Positions 60,127-64,000 of a stretch of 64,000 nucleotides of DNA are shown piece after piece. This DNA is from Shewanella psychrophila (GTDB taxonomy: Bacteria > Pseudomonadota > Gammaproteobacteria > Enterobacterales > Shewanellaceae). The stretch is taken from the NCBI RefSeq assembly GCF_002005305.1, contig NZ_CP014782.1:5146001-5210000 (forward strand). Reading direction: 5' to 3'. The first letter of the stretch is position 1. Every line of letters starts with the position of its first letter. Both the position numbers and the translations under genes were made by a program. The notes beneath the pieces were generated by a model that was not told where the DNA came from, made no database searches, and saw only the letters and a list, made by a program, of their open reading frames with translations.

Positions 60127-61635
60127 ATGGAGTTTAGCGTTAAGAGCGGCAGTCCGGAAAAACAGCGTTCGGCCTGCATAGTGGTTGGCGTCTATGAACC
60201 AAGACGACTATCGGGTATTGCTGAGCAGCTTGATAAAATTAGTGAAGGCTATATTAGCAACTTGCTTCGTCGTGGTGATCTCGAAGGCAAACCAGGACAG
60301 ATGCTTCTTTTACATCATGTGCCTAACGTGCTCAGTGAACGTGTGCTTTTGGTTGGTTGTGGTAAAGAGCGCGAACTCGATGAGCGTCAATACAAACAGA
60401 TAATCAACAAAACCATCACTACGCTTAACGAAACGGGTTCAATGGAAGCCGTTTGCTTCCTGACTGAACTGCACGTGAAGGGCCGTGACACTTACTGGAA
60501 AGTTCGTGAAGCTGTTGAAACGACTCAGAACAGCCTATACAACTTCGATGCACTGAAAACTAACAAGGGTGAGACTCGCCGTCCACTACGTAAGTTAGTC
60601 TTCAATGTTCCAACCCGCCGTGAACTGGCCGTGGGTGAGCGCGCTATCGAACACGGTATGGCCGTCTCTGCCGGTATGCATCTTTGTCGAGATGTTGCCA
60701 ACATGCCGCCAAACATCTGTAATCCAGCCTATCTGGCATCACAAGCTCGCCAAATGGGTGAGATATGTGAAACGCTAACAGTGACAACTGTAGGCGAAGA
60801 GCAAATGGCCAAATTGGGCATGAACTCATACCTTGCTGTGGGCCGTGGCAGTGTCAACGAATCAATCATGACAGTTATGGAGTACAAGGGCGCAGTCGAT
60901 AGCACTCAGAAGCCTATTGTCCTTGTCGGTAAAGGTCTGACATTCGACTCAGGTGGTATCTCTCTCAAGCCAGGCGAAGGCATGGATGAGATGAAATACG
61001 ACATGGGTGGTGCAGCTGGCGTTATCGGTGCGATGAAAGCCCTTTGTGATCTCAATCTTAAAATCAATGTGGTCGGTATTCTTGCTGGTTGTGAAAACAT
61101 GCCATCGAGCAATGCTTACCGTCCAGGTGACATACTCACCACTATGTCGGGCCAAACTGTCGAAGTGTTAAACACAGATGCAGAAGGTCGCCTAGTATTA
61201 TGTGATGTATTGACCTACGTTGACCGTTTCGACCCTGAATTAGTTGTTGATACTGCGACTCTGACTGGTGCCTGTGTTATCGCACTGGGTAAGCACGCTT
61301 CGGGTTTGTTCTCTGGTCATAATCCACTGGCACACGAGCTATTAAATGCCGGTGAGCAGAGTGGAGATCGCGCATGGCGCATGCCATTGTGGGATGAATA
61401 TCAAGAGCATCTTGAAAGCCCGTTTGCCGATATGACTAACCTTGGTGGTCGTCCCGCTGGTGCTATCACGGCGGCTTGCTTCCTTTCGCGCTTCACCAAG
61501 AAGTACAACTGGGCGCATTTAGATGTTGCTGGTACCGCTTGGAACAGTGGCGCAAACAAGGGATCAACTGGACGTCCGGTGCCATTATTGACTCAGTTCC
61601 TGATCAACCGTGCGGGTGTTCCTCAAGGGGAATAA
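60127..61635 (+). CDS. pepA: Cytosol (leucyl) aminopeptidase
   Basis: 502 aa, M17 family. Two zinc ions and a bicarbonate are held by residues in VGKGLTFDSGGISLKPG, YDMGGAAGV and NTDAEGRLVLCD; the last is the family signature. The N-terminal domain (about 1-170) is the DNA-binding part that helps XerCD recombination and carAB regulation in E. coli. Removes N-terminal Leu and other residues. Divergent from lptF across 221 bp; GGAG before the ATG. Confidence 0.97.
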   Translation: MEFSVKSGSPEKQRSACIVVGVYEPRRLSGIAEQLDKISEGYISNLLRRGDLEGKPGQMLLLHHVPNVLSERVLLVGCGKERELDERQYKQIINKTITTLNETGSMEAVCFLTELHVKGRDTYWKVREAVETTQNSLYNFDALKTNKGETRRPLRKLVFNVPTRRELAVGERAIEHGMAVSAGMHLCRDVANMPPNICNPAYLASQARQMGEICETLTVTTVGEEQMAKLGMNSYLAVGRGSVNESIMTVMEYKGAVDSTQKPIVLVGKGLTFDSGGISLKPGEGMDEMKYDMGGAAGVIGAMKALCDLNLKINVVGILAGCENMPSSNAYRPGDILTTMSGQTVEVLNTDAEGRLVLCDVLTYVDRFDPELVVDTATLTGACVIALGKHASGLFSGHNPLAHELLNAGEQSGDRAWRMPLWDEYQEHLESPFADMTNLGGRPAGAITAACFLSRFTKKYNWAHLDVAGTAWNSGANKGSTGRPVPLLTQFLINRAGVPQGE

Positions 61636-61658
61636 CACACATTTGAAAAGTTAAGCCG

Positions 61659-61690
61659 AAAGGGCGAAGAGTTATCTCTTCGCCCTTTTT
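61659..61690 (+). terminator. Terminator after pepA
   Basis: AAAGGGCGAAGAG and CTCTTCGCCCTTT around 4 nt, then more T. Perfect 13-bp stem 24 bp after the stop. Confidence 0.92.
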
Positions 61691-61847
61691 ATTTGGCTCT
61701 GTCCCGCCCTGATATAGTGAGATGAGTATAAATCCTCAGCTCCCTGTTTCACTCGTTTTATACCAGTTCAGATTCTTGTAGCCTATGATCTAGACTAAAT
61801 CGACCCGATCCTAATACCCAGAGAAAAAGGAAGCCCAAGACCGCTGA

Positions 61848-62840
61848 TTAGTTCGAATTAGTCTTCACTACAATTTTCCCGATTGCTTTATTTTCGTCCA
61901 TTAAGGTATGGGCTTGGCGAATATCATCGAAATCGAAGACCTCCGATGTGATATTGGGCATACTCCCCTGTGCCACTTGCTCAGCGATCCAATTCAATGG
62001 TGATGCATTCAGAGGCAGAGCCTCGCTCCCCAACATACCACTCTGGAAGAAACTCAGTTTTATCGAGCTGGGTAAATCACTCATCAAACCAAAGCTCTCA
62101 ATTACAGGTGCGCCTCCCAGTAAACCCACAACAGTCACTTCTCCCCAGGGCCTCAATGCCTTCATGCTATCGATGACGGTCGATGCCCCAACCACTTCTA
62201 AGGCCTTATCCACTCCCTTAGGATAAAGAGTCCGCACTGCTGCTGAAACCTCTCCATCATCGATCAGCACATGATCTGCCCCCAGTGATTTCAGACGTTC
62301 GACATTGCTCTCCTGCCTCGTGGTCGCTATCACGCTCAAGCCTCGCGCCTTGGCATAGGTTAATCCGGCAAGCCCAAGAGAAGATGTCGCCCCACGTATA
62401 AGCAAGGTTTCACCCGTTCGTATATTCAAAGTTCTATCCAGCGCTCCCCACACTGTTAAATAGGCTTGTGGCAACGCCGCCAGTAACACAAAGTCCACAT
62501 CACTATTGATGACTTGCACATTGCTTTTATTCACTGTGATGATTTCGGCATACCCACCGTGGCGGGCAAACATCATTCCGCCCATGGCAGTTACCACTTT
62601 ATCACCTATTCTGAAGGTATTACTTGGGTCCTCCAACACCACTCCAGCGGCCTCGATACCTAGAGAAAATTCTGGGTTGATGGTGCCAAATGCTCCGTTA
62701 CGATAATAGGTTTCCGCCTTATTCAATCCAAATGCTTTCACTCGTATTTTAACTTCACCTTGGGCAGTCACGGGCTCACTCATCTCACGAATTTCTAGCA
62801 CTTCTGGACCACCGGCTTGCGTTGCTATAATTGCTTTCAT
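61848..62840 (-). CDS. Quinone oxidoreductase-like MDR family protein
   Basis: 330 aa from ATG 62840, which has an AGGA at 7 nt; the ATG at 62846 sits directly on the Shine-Dalgarno sequence. Zinc-less medium-chain reductase: no Cys/His zinc pattern at the catalytic site. GIEAAGVVLEDPSNTFRIGDKV is the family's N-terminal signature, and LLIRGATSSLGLAGLTYAKARG the NADPH-binding loop. Reduces quinones or enones. Divergent from the LysR regulator, which probably controls it. Confidence 0.92.
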   Translation of the reverse strand: MKAIIATQAGGPEVLEIREMSEPVTAQGEVKIRVKAFGLNKAETYYRNGAFGTINPEFSLGIEAAGVVLEDPSNTFRIGDKVVTAMGGMMFARHGGYAEIITVNKSNVQVINSDVDFVLLAALPQAYLTVWGALDRTLNIRTGETLLIRGATSSLGLAGLTYAKARGLSVIATTRQESNVERLKSLGADHVLIDDGEVSAAVRTLYPKGVDKALEVVGASTVIDSMKALRPWGEVTVVGLLGGAPVIESFGLMSDLPSSIKLSFFQSGMLGSEALPLNASPLNWIAEQVAQGSMPNITSEVFDFDDIRQAHTLMDENKAIGKIVVKTNSN

Positions 62841-63008
62841 AATCATTTCCTATGGAGTTAATGTTTGTTGATAGGACAACTATAACGAGTCGATTAACCT
62901 AAAATTAGAGACCATTTCATGAATTACTTTTCCATTTATATTGGTAATCTAGAAACTATTATCAGATTAACCTTATTTAACAGCCAAATATCAAGGTGCT
63001 AATCAGTC

Positions 63009-63905
63009 ATGGATCTCAACTCATTGAACATTTTCGTACATGTGGTTCAGCAAGGCAGCTTCTCAGGGGCCTCAAGGGCAATGAATATTCCGGTTGCAAC
63101 GATCAGCCGTCGAGTCAGTGAGCTCGAGGCACAATTGCAGCAAAGTCTACTCGTTCGCACGACGCGAAAATTGACCTTGACCCCATCAGGTAAAGTTCTT
63201 TATCAAAGAGCCTGCGTGGGGCTAGATGAAATTTTTGCAGCTAAACAAGCCATGAATGAGCAACAGGAAGAATACAAAGGAAAGCTGAGGATCTCGATTC
63301 CTCCGGCGCTCTACGTACTAGATGACATGTTTCATGCCTTCAATGAAGCCTATCCCGACATACAGCTAGAAGTGTTCAGCTCAGTGAAGAAAGTCGATTT
63401 TATCGAAGATGATATCGATATTCTGATCAGGATTGGTAAGCTTAATTATGAGTCCGCAATAGCTAGGCATTTGGGACAATTTAGGCATGTAATTGTCAGT
63501 AGCCAAAAGTTTATCAATCGCTACGGTATGCCTAAGCATCCATCAGAATTGGCTACTCTTCCTATTGCTGCCTGGATATCTCGAGACAGTGAAGTGATAT
63601 GGCAACTGGGCGAGCACTGTCAGTCGATTAAGCCTAAGTTTTTGTCCAATGATTATGCCCATATTCTTTCGTCCATCCGCACGGGCAACATGCTGGGTGA
63701 GCTCCCCCCTATGTTGGCAAATTCTTTGATCGATTCCGGGGAGCTGGTAGAGGTGTTGACCGACTTTCCCTTGCCTCTTGTCGATCTACACTTACTCTAC
63801 CCAAGCCGTAAACACCTATCTCGCCTAAGCAAGGCCTTCATCGATGACTTTATCGCATTTTGTCAACAACACAGCCATGACGGAACTCTGTTTAACCGTA
63901 GCTAG
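63009..63905 (+). CDS. LysR family transcriptional regulator
   Basis: 298 aa. The N-terminal winged helix-turn-helix is typical: LNIFVHVVQQGSFSGASRAM, VATISRRVSELEAQL and TTRKLTLTPSG. The C-terminal two thirds form the periplasmic-binding-protein-like effector domain (LRISIPPALYVLDDM onwards), of the AaeR/DsdC-like short loop type. Effector unknown. It faces away from the MDR reductase gene across 168 bp, the classical layout of a LysR and its target. Confidence 0.93.
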   Translation: MDLNSLNIFVHVVQQGSFSGASRAMNIPVATISRRVSELEAQLQQSLLVRTTRKLTLTPSGKVLYQRACVGLDEIFAAKQAMNEQQEEYKGKLRISIPPALYVLDDMFHAFNEAYPDIQLEVFSSVKKVDFIEDDIDILIRIGKLNYESAIARHLGQFRHVIVSSQKFINRYGMPKHPSELATLPIAAWISRDSEVIWQLGEHCQSIKPKFLSNDYAHILSSIRTGNMLGELPPMLANSLIDSGELVEVLTDFPLPLVDLHLLYPSRKHLSRLSKAFIDDFIAFCQQHSHDGTLFNRS

Positions 63906-64000
63906 GGACGATTGCTCCTTCGAGCTTTAATTTTGTACAAATTTGAAAAATATATATACACACGCTAAAAATACAGGTAAAAGATGCAAACCTAATATGG
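63906..64000. other. Right-edge sequence
   Basis: 95 bp after the LysR stop. It contains an alternating TA tract (ATATATATACAC, about 63949-63962) and no gene that can be supported. Confidence 0.4.

Noticed and set aside
1..64000. tRNA, rRNA, riboswitch, prophage, toxin-antitoxin and restriction-modification genes
   Set aside because: Looked for by typical motifs and gene types; none seen.

Overview
The window looks like a chromosomal segment of a marine gammaproteobacterium of the Shewanella type. This is inferred from protein likeness to well-known families (PyrC, PpiC, CstA, YghU, PldA, FbpABC, AroG, AmtB-GlnK, LptFG-PepA), from the moderate G+C content and from the style of the intergenic repeats; it is not the result of a database search. 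No rRNA, tRNA, CRISPR array, prophage or plasmid function was seen. Most of it is ordinary core genome, broken up by two insertion sequences, a MITE-like element, three tandem-repeat tracts and two decayed genes.

Layout. 0-6 kb: an AraC regulator divergent from a D-aminoacylase-like amidohydrolase and a secreted sulfatase, then pyrC. 6-7.3 kb: a frameshifted lipoprotein, an 81-bp tandem repeat and the stump of a GGDEF gene. 7.6-11.9 kb: a thiol/metalloid region, all genes on the minus strand: an ECF sigma factor with a cysteine tail, a metallothionein-like Cys-rich protein, an ArsR repressor and an ArsP/YraQ-type permease with a Cys-rich loop. An IS3-family element has landed inside it. 12-13.5 kb: ppiC followed by five copies of its own 3' end, and a small secreted protein. 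13.5-17.1 kb: an alpha/beta hydrolase, an M14-like peptidase and CstA. 17.4-22.5 kb: a four-gene operon (GAF-HD-GYP, CHASE2-adenylate cyclase, SH3 protein, M48 lipoprotein protease). 22.7-27.4 kb: small envelope and membrane genes, including a PagL-like deacylase and a LysE exporter. 27.6-28.9 kb: an intact ISAs1-type element with a 10-bp target duplication. 29.6-32.3 kb: a TetR-controlled redox cluster. 32.4-39.7 kb: yghU, pldA, a class III aminotransferase, two CPF-type GST-like proteins and a Dyp peroxidase. 39.7-43.6 kb: fbpABC iron transport behind a Fur box. 43.8-49.4 kb: a GST, fpr, a DUF5610 protein, a SixA-like phosphatase and an Atm1-type exporter. 50-55.6 kb: aroG, a secreted lipase/lipoprotein pair, a transglutaminase/TPR lipoprotein and a small secreted protein. 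55.6-61.7 kb: amtB-glnK and lptF-lptG divergent from pepA. 61.8-64 kb: an MDR oxidoreductase divergent from a LysR regulator.

Main discovery candidate. The same two-part promoter element (CATCCTTTT, 11 nt, CGTCT) lies at the same distance upstream of three minus-strand genes: the ECF sigma gene, the Cys-rich gene next to it, and, 26 kb away, a GST-like gene whose protein also ends in a Cys cluster. This points to an autoregulated ECF regulon for thiol or metal stress, with no anti-sigma gene in sight and with cysteines in the sigma factor itself. Next to it, three copies of ATTTC-N10-GAAAT mark a likely ArsR circuit.
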